DNA of 38,385 nucleotides from UBA1715 sp964346725 (lineage in GTDB: Bacteria > Bacteroidota > Bacteroidia > Bacteroidales > UBA1715). Position 1 is the stretch's first letter, and every line of letters starts with the position of its first letter. A program made the position numbers and the translations under genes. The notes below the pieces were generated by a model, which was not told the origin of the DNA, ran no database searches, and worked only from the letters and a program-made list of their open reading frames with translations. This document shows, piece by piece, positions 22,208 to 30,952 of this stretch. The stretch covers positions 1 through 38,385 of the forward strand of contig CAYFVM010000025.1 in assembly GCA_964346725.1 (NCBI GenBank). Reading direction: 5' to 3'.

Positions 22208-23542
22208 ATGAACGTAACAAAACAAGGTGAAGGACTCGTATCGGTAGTAAAAGTGCAAATAGCTCAACCCGATTATGAAGAAAAAGTAAATGATGTTTTA
22301 AAAGATTATCGCAAAAAAGCTACTGTAAAAGGTTTCCGTCCTGGAACTGTTCCTATGGGAATGGTAAAACAGATGTACGGAAAGTATGCTTTGGTTGACG
22401 AGGTAAATAAACTTGTGTCACAAGCATTACAAGATTACTTTAAAGAAAATAAATTTCATATATTAGGAGAACCTCTACCAAATGCAAAACAGAAAAATGT
22501 AGATTGGGATAAGGATGCAGAGTTCGAATTCTTGTTTGACGTTGCAATTGCTCCTGAAATCAATATAGAACTTTCAAAGAAGAACAAAGCAGACTACTAC
22601 AAAATCACAGTTGATGACAAAACATTGGACGAACGTATAGATTCAATGGCAAGTCGTTTTGGTAAACAAGAAGATGTTGATACCATAGAAGGAACTGAGT
22701 TTGTTGCTGGTGCAATGAAATGTGTAAATGCAGAAACATCGGTAGAAAGAGGCTCAATGTTGCTTACAAAAATTACCGATAAAAAAGAATTGGCAAAATT
22801 CAAGGCTGCTAAAAAAGGTGACAAAGTAGTTTTCAACCCTAAAAAAGCATTCAACGACGAAAGCGAAACCGAATTATTCACCGGAGCTAAGAAAGACAAC
22901 GCAGCAGTAATGGAAGCTGACTATGAAATTACTCTTGAAGCAGTAAAACGTTTCACCAAAGCTGAGGTAAACCAAGAATTGTTCGATAAAGTATATGGCA
23001 AAGATGCTGTAAAGAGCGAAGAAGAATTCAAAGCTCGTTTGAAATCGGAAATGGAAGAAAATTATGCAATGAATAGTGATTTCAAATTCTTCGCTGATTT
23101 CAAGAAGAAATTGATTGAAACAAATAAAATTGAATTACCAGAAGAATTCTTAAAACGTTGGCTGACAGAAGCTAACAGAGAAAATAAAGAAGTAACTCCG
23201 GAACAAATTGAAAAAGAATTTCCATTATTCTTGGAAGATTTGCGTTGGCAATTAATTAGTGGTAAATTTGTAAAAGACAATAATATTCAAGTTTCTCAAG
23301 ACGAAATTAAAAAAGCAGCAAAAGAATACACTCGTTTCCAATTAGCTCAATATGGTATGATGAATGCCGAAGAAAAAATGATAGAGCAATGGGCTGGTGA
23401 AATTCTTAAAAACCGCGAAGAATTAAATCGTCTTTATGAAATGGAAGAAACTAAGAAATTGATTGAATTTTTCAAAAACACGGTTAAATTGGTTGAAACC
23501 GAGGTTACTTTGGACAAATTCAATGAATTGTCTGCAAAATAA
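22208..23542 (+). CDS. tig: Trigger factor (ribosome-associated chaperone)
   Basis: A 444-residue protein that binds nascent chains at the ribosomal exit tunnel. The N-terminal ribosome-binding domain contains the signature KGFRPGTVPMGMVKQMYGKY at about residues 41-60, which corresponds to the family's GFRxGxxP loop. A divergent middle region of about 140-245 takes the place of the peptidyl-prolyl isomerase domain, and the residues usual for an active FKBP pocket are not obvious. The C-terminal helical arm domain (about 260-430) is lysine- and glutamate-rich. The length fits Bacteroidetes trigger factors. It lies upstream of clpP, as in many bacteria, with a terminator-like hairpin between them. 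Confidence 0.92.
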   Translation: MNVTKQGEGLVSVVKVQIAQPDYEEKVNDVLKDYRKKATVKGFRPGTVPMGMVKQMYGKYALVDEVNKLVSQALQDYFKENKFHILGEPLPNAKQKNVDWDKDAEFEFLFDVAIAPEINIELSKKNKADYYKITVDDKTLDERIDSMASRFGKQEDVDTIEGTEFVAGAMKCVNAETSVERGSMLLTKITDKKELAKFKAAKKGDKVVFNPKKAFNDESETELFTGAKKDNAAVMEADYEITLEAVKRFTKAEVNQELFDKVYGKDAVKSEEEFKARLKSEMEENYAMNSDFKFFADFKKKLIETNKIELPEEFLKRWLTEANRENKEVTPEQIEKEFPLFLEDLRWQLISGKFVKDNNIQVSQDEIKKAAKEYTRFQLAQYGMMNAEEKMIEQWAGEILKNREELNRLYEMEETKKLIEFFKNTVKLVETEVTLDKFNELSAK

Positions 23543-23559
23543 TATTACATAGCTACCAT

Positions 23560-23597
23560 GTAAGGGCGGATGTAATAGTCTGCCCTTACTTGTTTTT
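23560..23597 (+). terminator. Terminator between tig and clpP
   Basis: GTAAGGGCGGA (23560-23570) pairs with TCTGCCCTTAC (23579-23589), one G-U pair, followed by TTGTTTTT. A competing pairing, TTACAT (23545-23550) with ATGTAA (23558-23563), would open the base of this stem. I see no TAnnTTTG promoter between it and clpP, so termination may be partial. Confidence 0.65.
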
Positions 23598-23621
23598 AAT
23601 AACTATTAAAAATTACAACAC

Positions 23622-24290
23622 ATGGAAAATGATTTTAGAAAATTTGCAACGAAGCATTTGGGTATCAGTAGCTTGGGCTTAGACCAATATGTTTCTGCTA
23701 TGGATGGCTATATTTCACCGACGATTATAGAAGAGCGTCAATTGAATGTAGCATCAATGGATATTTTTTCTCGTTTGATGATGGACAGAATCATTTTTCT
23801 AGGTTCGCCAATAGACGATTATGTAGCAAACATAGTACAAGGCCAGTTGCTATATTTAGAATCTGCTGATCCATCAAAAGACATTCAAATTTATTTGAAT
23901 TCGCCTGGAGGATCTGTTTCAGCAGGGTTGGGTATCTATGATACTATGCAGTATATTAATGCAGATGTTGCAACTATCTGTACCGGTATGGCAGCATCAA
24001 TGGCAGCCGTGCTTTTGGCCGGAGGCGCAAAAGGAAAACGTATGGCTCTTACACATTCTCGAGTGATGATTCATCAACCGCTTGGAGGTGCACAAGGTCA
24101 GGCTTCTGATATGGAAATTACTGTAAAGGAAATTCAAAAATTAAAGAAAGAATTATACGATATTCTTGCATTGCATACCGGACACCCATATGAAAAAATT
24201 GCTGCCGACTCTGACCGCGATTATTGGATGACATCTCAAGAAGCCAAAGACTACGGTATGATTGATACTGTAATGATTAAAAACAAATAA
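23622..24290 (+). CDS. clpP: ATP-dependent Clp protease proteolytic subunit
   Basis: A 222-residue serine peptidase that forms the tetradecameric barrel of Clp. Catalytic residues by alignment are S126 (TGMAASMAAVLLAGG), H151 (MIHQPLGG) and D200 (DSDRD). FYLNSPGGS-type strand IYLNSPGGSVSAGL is at 90-103. The N-terminal extension of about 25 residues before the processing region is usual in Bacteroidetes. The neighbour upstream is tig, the normal order. The usual next gene, clpX, is missing: a small membrane protein gene and an MFS transporter follow instead. ClpP would pair with ClpX or ClpC encoded elsewhere. Confidence 0.97.
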   Translation: MENDFRKFATKHLGISSLGLDQYVSAMDGYISPTIIEERQLNVASMDIFSRLMMDRIIFLGSPIDDYVANIVQGQLLYLESADPSKDIQIYLNSPGGSVSAGLGIYDTMQYINADVATICTGMAASMAAVLLAGGAKGKRMALTHSRVMIHQPLGGAQGQASDMEITVKEIQKLKKELYDILALHTGHPYEKIAADSDRDYWMTSQEAKDYGMIDTVMIKNK

Positions 24291-24295
24291 AACGG

Positions 24296-24319
24296 AAGGC
24301 GGTGAATGCCGCCTTTTTT
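24296..24319 (+). terminator. Intrinsic terminator of clpP
   Basis: AAGGCGG (24296-24302) pairs with CCGCCTT (24309-24315), followed by a run of T. The next ATG is at 24325, immediately behind it. Confidence 0.8.
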
Positions 24320-24324
24320 CTTCT

Positions 24325-24573
24325 ATGTTAAAACTTTTTTTACTAGTATTAGTTTTGGTTGCACTTGCCTTTTTAGGCTTGGGAATCAATATTATTTTCT
24401 TTAAAAAGCCTTTCCCAGAAACCGAAGTGAGTCGCAATAAAGATATGTATCGTTTGGGTATAAGATGTGCAAAATGTGAGGAAATGCGTAAATTTCGCGC
24501 TCAACAAAATTTCAAAAAGAACCTTCAGTCAGTAACATTAGACGTAGAAAGGTTAAAGACCAATGAGCGTTGA
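24325..24573 (+). CDS. Small single-pass membrane protein with CxxC, unknown function
   Basis: An 82-residue protein with one N-terminal membrane helix (about residues 3-25) and a soluble tail. A FPETEVSRNKDMYRLGIRC block and C48-x-x-C51 (CAKCEEM) follow, in a style I associate with short conserved Bacteroidetes membrane proteins of unknown function. The CxxC could bind metal or form a disulfide. The end overlaps the MFS gene by 11 bases, so the two are translationally coupled. The ATG is only 5 bases beyond the U-run of the clpP terminator, so expression must come from read-through or an unseen promoter. Confidence 0.7.
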   Translation: MLKLFLLVLVLVALAFLGLGINIIFFKKPFPETEVSRNKDMYRLGIRCAKCEEMRKFRAQQNFKKNLQSVTLDVERLKTNER

Positions 24574-25777
24574 GGGTAATATTTCCAAATTGTACATAAT
24601 TCGATGTGCAAAATGGTTTATGCTATACATGCCCATAATTGGGTTGTTTTATGCGGATAACGGGCTTTCTGCTTCTCAATTGTTTTTGGTTCAAGCCGCG
24701 TATTCTTTTTCAAGTGCGCTATTTGCAATACCATCAGGGTATTTTGCAGATGTGCTTGGTCGTAAAAAAACATTGATTTTAGGAACTATTTTAGGAGCTC
24801 TCGGGTTTCTTATTTATGCTCAGTTTCATAGCTTTTGGGCCTTTTTTATAGCCGAAGCCATTATGGGAATAGGCGAGAGTTGTATTTCAGGAACCGATTC
24901 TGCAATGCTGTATGACTCATTACAACAATCACAAAATCAACAGAAATATCTTAAATATGAGGGGCGAGTAACATCATTTGGTTGCTTTGCTGAAACGTTT
25001 GCTGCGCTTTGTGGTGGTGCAATTGCGTCAATGTTTTCATTCAATAAAGTATTCTGGATACAATTTATTATTGCAGCTATTGCAATACCGGCCGCTATTT
25101 CATTAGTAGAACCAAGTCGTGAAAAGTTGTCACATAAATCGTTTATGAAAATTTTTGAGATAGGCTTTTTCGCCTTATTCAAACATAAAGGTTTAAGCAG
25201 AACAACCTTAATGTCTTCTGTTATTGGAGTCGCAACTCTTACTATGGCATGGACTATTCAAACATTTTTTGTTGAAAAACAATTTACCGAAACACAAACT
25301 ACGGTGGTGTGGGTCTTGTTGAATTTGACTGTTGCTATTTCTTCAATTACGTCTGATTGGTTGGAACGACATTGGGGTATTAAACCAATGGTTTTGTTAA
25401 TGGTATTGGTTGTTCCTTTGGGCTATTTTGCGTTTGCTGTCCCATCATTGTGGGTGGTGTTTGGAATGGCATTTTTATTCTATTTTGTACGCGGATATGC
25501 TACACCAATTTTGAAAGAATTAATACAAAATTATTGTGATTCTGAAATTCGTGCTACCGTGTTGTCAGTTCGTGGCTTACTCATTCGCATTGGATTCTCA
25601 ATCGTTGGCCCATTTATTGGGTATATGTCCGACAATTATTCATTCACCTTTGCTACAATAGCTGCGGGAGTATTATTCCTCATTACGTCGTTAGGAGGCT
25701 ATCTTTCGTACTTGCAACTACGTAAGTATGAAAAGAATCATTCTACTACTACATTATATGACCAGAGAGAACAATAA
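24563..25777 (+). CDS. MFS transporter
   Basis: A 404-residue major facilitator with about 12 hydrophobic segments. The characteristic loop 2-3 motif reads GYFADVLGRKKTLILG (about 59-74), the usual GxLaDrxGRrxxl pattern. The central cytosolic loop is SLVEPSREKLSHKSFMK. The C-terminal half contains the repeat copy of the loop motif in reduced form (DWLERHWGIKPMVLL). The substrate is unknown; drug or metabolite efflux and other roles are possible. The first residues overlap the upstream small membrane gene by 11 bases. No terminator is obvious after the stop codon, but the next promoter lies 15 bases downstream. Confidence 0.88.
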   Translation: MSVEGNISKLYIIRCAKWFMLYMPIIGLFYADNGLSASQLFLVQAAYSFSSALFAIPSGYFADVLGRKKTLILGTILGALGFLIYAQFHSFWAFFIAEAIMGIGESCISGTDSAMLYDSLQQSQNQQKYLKYEGRVTSFGCFAETFAALCGGAIASMFSFNKVFWIQFIIAAIAIPAAISLVEPSREKLSHKSFMKIFEIGFFALFKHKGLSRTTLMSSVIGVATLTMAWTIQTFFVEKQFTETQTTVVWVLLNLTVAISSITSDWLERHWGIKPMVLLMVLVVPLGYFAFAVPSLWVVFGMAFLFYFVRGYATPILKELIQNYCDSEIRATVLSVRGLLIRIGFSIVGPFIGYMSDNYSFTFATIAAGVLFLITSLGGYLSYLQLRKYEKNHSTTTLYDQREQ

Positions 25778-25791
25778 ATCAAATAATTTTT

Positions 25792-25799
25792 TACCTTTG
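25792..25799 (+). promoter_or_regulatory. -7 element of the DUF1573 gene
   Basis: TACCTTTG, 19 bases before the ATG at 25819. The -33 box is poor. Confidence 0.5.
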
Positions 25800-25818
25800 T
25801 TAGATAAAAATTGAAAGC

Positions 25819-26907
25819 ATGAAAAAGATTTTGAGTTTATTATTTGTTGCTTGTGCTTTGCTAGCTACATTCCAGGCTTCAGCACAGTTCTTGTCATTTG
25901 ATAAGGTAGAGTACAATTATGGAATTATATCACCAGATAAAGTTGCAGGCCAGGCTATTTTTACTTGTACCAACAGAGGAAGTGAACCTATAGTAATAAC
26001 CAAATTAGCAACATCAAGCGATGCGGTTGCGTGTACTATAACCCGCGACACCATTAACCCCGGAAATATGGCGGCAATTAATGTGTCACTGAATACAAAA
26101 AATCTAACATCACTTTTTGATGAAAAAATATATGTGTATACCACCGATGCGGCTTTGGCAAGAATCACTCTTAGTCTTAAAGGAACGGTAAAAGAAATAA
26201 GTCAGGAGATAGAAAAAAAATATCCCTATGTATTGGATGTAGTACGTTTTTCAACTTCTACGATTCGCTACGACACTATTTTTTATCCGGCTATAGCTAC
26301 CGATACTGTAGGAATATATAACCCGCAAGATACCGCAGTTACAATTATGTTTCCTAGCATCCCGGAATATTTGACAGTGCAATTATTCCCTGAAACAATT
26401 CAACCAAATTCTTCAGCTTTGCTCGTTGTTTCTTACAATCCAACATTGCGCAAGGAGTGGGGGCCAATTTATGATCGTTTATACATTGGATTCCAAGGCA
26501 AAAAAGTTAATTACAAATTGAAACTTCAAATATCTGGGGTCATTACCGAAGATTTTTCGCATATGTCAAAGCGTGAATTGAAAAATGCTCCGAAAATAAA
26601 ATTTGAAAGTCTTGTGTTTAATTTTGATACAGTGTCGCAGGGTGAGACAGTTTCATGCAAATATACCTTTAAGAATGAAGGTAAAACACCTCTCGAAATT
26701 CGTAAAATAAAAACATCCTGTGGTTGTACAGCTGGTACTATGGATAAGATGACCTATGAAAAAGGAGAAACGGGAACTGTAAATGTTACGCTTAATACAA
26801 GAAACAAACACAAAGGTGTGAGTCAAAATATTACCATTTTTTCGAACGACCCCCAAAACCCATCAACGGTTTTGCGTATTGAAGGATTTGTTATTACCAA
26901 ACAATAA
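25819..26907 (+). CDS. Exported protein with DUF1573 domains
   Basis: A 362-residue secreted or periplasmic protein with a signal peptide ending near ASAQ (residue 23). It contains Ig-like repeats of the DUF1573 type. The last domain (about residues 255-360) has the classical motif KIKTSCGCTAG with C301 and C303, and FSNDPQNPSTVLRIEG at the end. The first domain (about 25-125) has the same strand pattern (FDKVEYNYGII, EPIVITKLATSS) but lacks the CGCT pair. A middle domain lies at about 135-245. DUF1573 proteins are common in Bacteroidetes and have no firm function. A hairpin terminator follows the gene. Confidence 0.88.
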   Translation: MKKILSLLFVACALLATFQASAQFLSFDKVEYNYGIISPDKVAGQAIFTCTNRGSEPIVITKLATSSDAVACTITRDTINPGNMAAINVSLNTKNLTSLFDEKIYVYTTDAALARITLSLKGTVKEISQEIEKKYPYVLDVVRFSTSTIRYDTIFYPAIATDTVGIYNPQDTAVTIMFPSIPEYLTVQLFPETIQPNSSALLVVSYNPTLRKEWGPIYDRLYIGFQGKKVNYKLKLQISGVITEDFSHMSKRELKNAPKIKFESLVFNFDTVSQGETVSCKYTFKNEGKTPLEIRKIKTSCGCTAGTMDKMTYEKGETGTVNVTLNTRNKHKGVSQNITIFSNDPQNPSTVLRIEGFVITKQ

Positions 26908-26929
26908 CCCACACAAAATAATACTAAAA

Positions 26930-26959
26930 GAGAGGTTGGCAAGTAGTCAGCCTCTTTTG
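26930..26959 (+). terminator. Terminator of the DUF1573 gene
   Basis: AGAGGTTG (26930-26937) pairs with CAGCCTCT (26948-26955) with one G-U pair, followed by TTTG. The TTTG is also the -33 box of the next promoter. Confidence 0.6.
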
Positions 26960-26986
26960 CTTTGTATCTGATTTTCGATATATTTG
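26956..26986 (+). promoter_or_regulatory. Promoter of the leucine-rich repeat gene (TTTG-N19-TATATTTG)
   Basis: TTTG at 26956-26959 and TATATTTG at 26979-26986 are 19 bases apart. The ATG at 27002 follows by 15 bases, so a frame-extending TTG at 26984 lies inside the promoter and is rejected as start. Confidence 0.75.
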
Positions 26987-27001
26987 AAAAATAATTTGTG
27001 T

Positions 27002-28360
27002 ATGAAAAAAATATTCTCGCTACTAATTTGTGTTGCATTCTCAATTTGCTCCCAGGCGCAAACCGAAGGTTACGCATTCTCATCGGTGGGAATAAGAATA
27101 TATGATATAAGCGCATCGGTCTTGTCTGAAGTTAACCGCATCCCCGACAAAGAAAAACGTTTGGTGCAGATTGATTGTTCCGCATTGTCGCAGTCTGATT
27201 TCAATGGTGTAATTGCAAAATTGAAGTGGGCAAAGAAATTGAGTATAGAAAAAAGTTCCGGTTTGATAGACAATATTAATGCAGTAGGAAAACTGAAAGA
27301 CTTGGAAGTATTTCATATGTCAAATTTTACAACCACGCAAAATCCAATCTCGTTGGCACCACTGCGCTATTTGACGGCATTGAAAGAATTGATAATTACC
27401 GATTCTCAAATAAGCGGTGCCGATACCTTGCGAACGCTTGTAAATTTACAAACGGTTTCATTTGAAAATACAGACATAAATACGTTGGGCTTTTTAACAT
27501 CAATGCCATTGTTGGAGAAATTGAATATTGCCGGAAAACATCATACGTTTCAAAACTATGACACGTTACGCACTTTGACAAACTTACGTTCGTTAAATAT
27601 TTCAGAAAATCCACAAGCAACAACCGAAAACGTTGAGGCATTTTCAGATTTTACAATGCTAACCAATGTGAGTATTGCCTCTTGTCCGCTTTCAAGTTTA
27701 AGCTTCTTGTATAGTAGTGCTTCGCGCTTGCAGACATTCGATGCGAGAGATTGTCCTAATATTGCAAATTTTGACTTGTTGATGCGTGCGTCTAAATTGA
27801 AAAAAGTAAACATTTCCAATACTGCGGCAAAAACCATAACGTTTGCCAAAAATAAAGTGAATTTGAAAGATCTGCGATTGGCAAATACCGAAGTTGAATC
27901 AATAGAAGCCTTGGTTTATAGTATTAATTTGGAGTGGCTTGATATTTCAAATACCAAAGTGCAAGACCTTTTGCCACTTACGGGTATGGCAAAATTGAAA
28001 CGTTTGTTTATGTCGAATTGCACTGCAATTACTGATCTGAGACCTCTTGCAGGATGCGAATCGCTTAAAGTGTTAGATTGTTCGCATACGCAACTCGCAT
28101 CAATAGAAGGATTGGAAACATGTACCAACTTGTCGGTGATAGATTTGAGTTATACGTTGGTGACGGACTTGAAACCATTGTTTTCTGTTAAAAAAATAGA
28201 ACGTTTAAATCTTGATCTTCATGCTGAAACTAGTGCGCAACAAGTGCAATTGGATGTATTAAAACAGCAATTTCCTCTGATAGTCGTTAATTTAAGGGCT
28301 GAGGTAGAGGATGCGGAACCAAAAGTAGAAGTTGAAGCAGAAGTAGAAGCGCAAGAATGA
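27002..28360 (+). CDS. Exported leucine-rich repeat protein
   Basis: A 452-residue protein with a signal peptide (MKKIFSLLICVAFSICSQAQ). From about residue 90 to 410 it is built of internalin-like leucine-rich repeats of about 22-24 residues, such as LEWLDISNTKVQDLLPLTGM, LKRLFMSNCTAITDLRPLAG and LSVIDLSYTLVTDLKPLFSV. Such repeats form a curved solenoid for protein binding. The C-terminus is a short acidic repeat (VEDAEPKVEVEAEVEAQE) with no T9SS tail or lipobox, so a periplasmic or released form is likely. It shares 4 bases (ATGA) with mnmD, an unexpected coupling between an exported LRR protein and a tRNA modification enzyme. Confidence 0.85.
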   Translation: MKKIFSLLICVAFSICSQAQTEGYAFSSVGIRIYDISASVLSEVNRIPDKEKRLVQIDCSALSQSDFNGVIAKLKWAKKLSIEKSSGLIDNINAVGKLKDLEVFHMSNFTTTQNPISLAPLRYLTALKELIITDSQISGADTLRTLVNLQTVSFENTDINTLGFLTSMPLLEKLNIAGKHHTFQNYDTLRTLTNLRSLNISENPQATTENVEAFSDFTMLTNVSIASCPLSSLSFLYSSASRLQTFDARDCPNIANFDLLMRASKLKKVNISNTAAKTITFAKNKVNLKDLRLANTEVESIEALVYSINLEWLDISNTKVQDLLPLTGMAKLKRLFMSNCTAITDLRPLAGCESLKVLDCSHTQLASIEGLETCTNLSVIDLSYTLVTDLKPLFSVKKIERLNLDLHAETSAQQVQLDVLKQQFPLIVVNLRAEVEDAEPKVEVEAEVEAQE

Positions 28361-29019
28361 CACACATTTTGCAGCAAACCCTAGATGGTTCTCATACCAT
28401 TTACATACCCGAAATGGATGAACATTACCATTCCACGAATGGTGCGTTACAAGAGGCGTTTCACATTTATATAGGCAAAGCATATCAATATGTAGCGGCA
28501 CAGAATCCAACGGTGTTTGAAGTTGGATTTGGAACCGGTTTAAATGCCTTGCTCACGGCCATGGAAGCTGCTCGAAATCACAGAAAGACAACCTTTATTT
28601 CTATTGAAAAATATCCGTTAACACAAGAGGAATATCTTACGCTGAATTACCCCGAATTGCTCGGAGAAGATGCTTTGCCTTTATTTACCGCAATGCATAC
28701 TTGTGGTTGGAACGAATTATGCCAAATTTCGGAATATTTTACTTTGCAAAAACTTCATGCAGACCTTACCACTTTGCCCGAAATACCGAATTGTGATGTG
28801 ATTTATTTTGATGCGTTTGCGCCAAATAAGCAGGCATCAATGTGGACAGAAGAAATTTTTGCGCATTTGTTTACACATACAAATCCCCAAGGCGTTCTTA
28901 CCACGTATTGTGCAAAAGGTGCAGTTCGTCGTATGTTGGAGTCGGTAGGGTATTCTGTAGAAAGAACCGATGGTCCCAAAGGGAAACGAGAAATTATACG
29001 GGCAACAAAAAACGCTTGA
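28357..29019 (+). CDS. mnmD: tRNA mnm5s2U methyltransferase, MnmD-type
   Basis: A 220-residue SAM-dependent methyltransferase of the MnmD/MnmC N-terminal type, which makes the last methylation of mnm5(s2)U34 in tRNA wobble positions. The SAM loop is EVGFGTGLNALL (55-66), and the family motifs are SIEKYPL, VIYFDAFAPNKQASMW (about 147-162), TYCAKGAVRRML and GPKGKREI near the end. It lacks the FAD-dependent half of the bifunctional MnmC, as usual in Bacteroidetes. It overlaps the LRR gene by 4 bases, and its stop codon lies inside the left arm of a terminator. The methyl acceptor could come from another pathway branch, since no MnmC oxidase is in view. Confidence 0.9.
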   Translation: MTHILQQTLDGSHTIYIPEMDEHYHSTNGALQEAFHIYIGKAYQYVAAQNPTVFEVGFGTGLNALLTAMEAARNHRKTTFISIEKYPLTQEEYLTLNYPELLGEDALPLFTAMHTCGWNELCQISEYFTLQKLHADLTTLPEIPNCDVIYFDAFAPNKQASMWTEEIFAHLFTHTNPQGVLTTYCAKGAVRRMLESVGYSVERTDGPKGKREIIRATKNA

Positions 29020-29039
29020 CATTGCTGCCAAGCGTTTTT
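29008..29039. terminator. Bidirectional terminator between mnmD and typA
   Basis: AAAAACGCTTG (29008-29018) pairs with CAAGCGTTTTT (29029-29039). The mnmD stop codon overlaps the 5' arm. A/T arms on both strands suit the convergent typA transcript. Confidence 0.88.
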
Positions 29040-29073
29040 AACTCATAACTCATAAACCATAACTCATAATTAG

Positions 29074-30876
29074 TTACGCTTTGTTTTGACGTTTACGATC
29101 GTTTTCGTCAAGTGTAATCTTGCGTAGACGGAGAGATTTTGGAGTTACTTCCAAGAATTCGTCTTTACGAATATACTCCATGCATTCCTCAAGTGACATT
29201 TTCTTTGGAGGAGCAATCGAAACTTTATCGTCAGAACCAGATGCACGCATATTGGTTAATTTCTTGCTCTTACAAACATTGATAACCAAATCGTTTTCGC
29301 GAATATGTTCGCCAATAACTTGTCCTGCATATACATCTTCTCCCGGATCAATAAAGAAACTACCGCGGTCTTGCAATTTGTTGATTGCATACGCATATGA
29401 TGTTCCTGTTTCCATAGCGATAAGGGCACCGTTGTTTTTGTTTGGCATTTCACCTTTCCAAGGTTCGAAACCTGTGAAAATGTGCGAAATCACTGCTTCA
29501 CCTTCGGTTGCGGTAAGCATGCTGCTTGTCAAACCAATCAAACCACGAGATGGAATGGAGAATTCAAGGTGAACCCGATCGTTTTTCGTGGTCATATTTT
29601 TCATCTCACCCTTACGAGGAGTAATTAATTCAATGACTTTACCAGCAAGACGCTCAGGAACGTGTACGGTAACAAGTTCCATAGGTTCGCATTTCTGTCC
29701 GTCGATTTCTTTGATGATAACTTGCGGTTGACCAATTTGTAGTTCGTATCCCTCGCGACGCATTGTTTCAATCAACACAGACAAGTGCATAATGCCTCGT
29801 CCGAAAACGTTGAAAGAATCGGCAGAACCGGTTTCTTCAATACGAAGTGCAAGGTTTTTCTCTAATTCTTTGTATAAACGTTCACGAAGGTGACGTGATG
29901 TGACGAATTTACCTTCTTTTCCGAAAAAAGGTGAGTCGTTGTTGGTAAACAACATAGACATGGTAGGTTCATCAATTGTGATAGAAGGCAATGCTTCCGG
30001 ATTTTCATAATCAGCAACGGTATCACCAATTTCAAATCCCTCTAAGCCAACAAGAGCGCAAATTTCACCACATTGTACTTCTTGTTTCGTCTTTTCTTTA
30101 CCGAGACTTTCAAAGGTATACAATTCTTTGATTTTTGTTTTTACAATTGTTCCATCTCGTTTAACTAATGAAACATTTTGTCCACCAATCAAGCTTCCAC
30201 GAGCAATTCGTCCTACGGCAATTCGTCCAATATAAGAAGAATAATCAAGAGATGTGATGCGCATTTGCGTTGTACCTTTTACAATTTTTGGAGCAGGAAT
30301 CTCAGATAAAATTAAATCAAGTAGGTAGGTAAAATCAGCGGTTGGAGTTTTCCAATCCGATCCCATCCATCCTTGTTTTGAAGATCCATATACTGTTTTG
30401 AAATTAAGTTGTTCTTCTGATGCATTTAAGTTACACATCAAATCAAACACCGCTTCATTAGCACCTTCAGGGTCGCAATTTGGTTTGTCAACTTTGTTTA
30501 CAACTACAATAGGTTTAAGGTTCAATTGTATAGCTTTTTCAAGCACAAAACGCGTTTGAGGCATAGGACCTTCAAAAGCGTCAACGAGGAGTAAACAGCC
30601 ATCGGCCATGTTAAGAACTCGTTCTACTTCACCGCCGAAGTCCGAGTGTCCGGGAGTGTCTATGACGTTGATTTTTACACCTTTGTAGCGAACAGAAACG
30701 TTTTTTGACAATATGGTAATTCCTCGTTCACGTTCAAGTGCATTATTATCGAGGATAAGGTCGCCTGATTCTTCGTTTTCTCTGAAAGTGTTAACTTGGT
30801 GTAAAATTCTGTCAACCAATGTGGTCTTGCCGTGGTCAACGTGTGCGATAATCGCAATGTTTCTAATATCTTGCAT
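29074..30876 (-). CDS. typA: GTP-binding translation factor TypA/BipA
   Basis: A 600-residue ribosome-binding GTPase related to elongation factor G, involved in ribosome assembly and stress adaptation. It has the G1 loop AHVDHGKT (11-18), the G2-like ERERGITI, the G3 DTPGHSDFGG and the G4 NKVDKPNCD, plus the EF-G-like domains and the BipA-specific C-terminal domain (SRGLIGLTSSMLTATEGEA, then MRASGSDDKVSIAPPKKMSL). The ATG at 30876 gives MQDIRNIAII, the usual family start. A longer TTG start at 30900 falls inside the promoter and is rejected. It is transcribed alone, convergent to mnmD. Confidence 0.97.
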   Translation of the reverse strand: MQDIRNIAIIAHVDHGKTTLVDRILHQVNTFRENEESGDLILDNNALERERGITILSKNVSVRYKGVKINVIDTPGHSDFGGEVERVLNMADGCLLLVDAFEGPMPQTRFVLEKAIQLNLKPIVVVNKVDKPNCDPEGANEAVFDLMCNLNASEEQLNFKTVYGSSKQGWMGSDWKTPTADFTYLLDLILSEIPAPKIVKGTTQMRITSLDYSSYIGRIAVGRIARGSLIGGQNVSLVKRDGTIVKTKIKELYTFESLGKEKTKQEVQCGEICALVGLEGFEIGDTVADYENPEALPSITIDEPTMSMLFTNNDSPFFGKEGKFVTSRHLRERLYKELEKNLALRIEETGSADSFNVFGRGIMHLSVLIETMRREGYELQIGQPQVIIKEIDGQKCEPMELVTVHVPERLAGKVIELITPRKGEMKNMTTKNDRVHLEFSIPSRGLIGLTSSMLTATEGEAVISHIFTGFEPWKGEMPNKNNGALIAMETGTSYAYAINKLQDRGSFFIDPGEDVYAGQVIGEHIRENDLVINVCKSKKLTNMRASGSDDKVSIAPPKKMSLEECMEYIRKDEFLEVTPKSLRLRKITLDENDRKRQNKA

Positions 30877-30897
30877 GTAACTATGTATTTCGGACGG

Positions 30898-30905
30898 CAA
30901 ATTTC
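30898..30905 (-). promoter_or_regulatory. Probable -7 element of typA
   Basis: On the minus strand GAAATTTG, one mismatch to TAnnTTTG, with GTTG 19 bases upstream. It lies 22 bases before the ATG at 30876. Confidence 0.4.
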
Positions 30906-30952
30906 GTTTAATTTTTGACTTTTACAACACAAATACGTTGTTATTCACTATT

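Noticed and set aside
29120..29572. Plus-strand open frame of 150 codons inside typA
   Set aside because: It is antisense to a highly conserved GTPase gene and has no promoter or recognisable domain.
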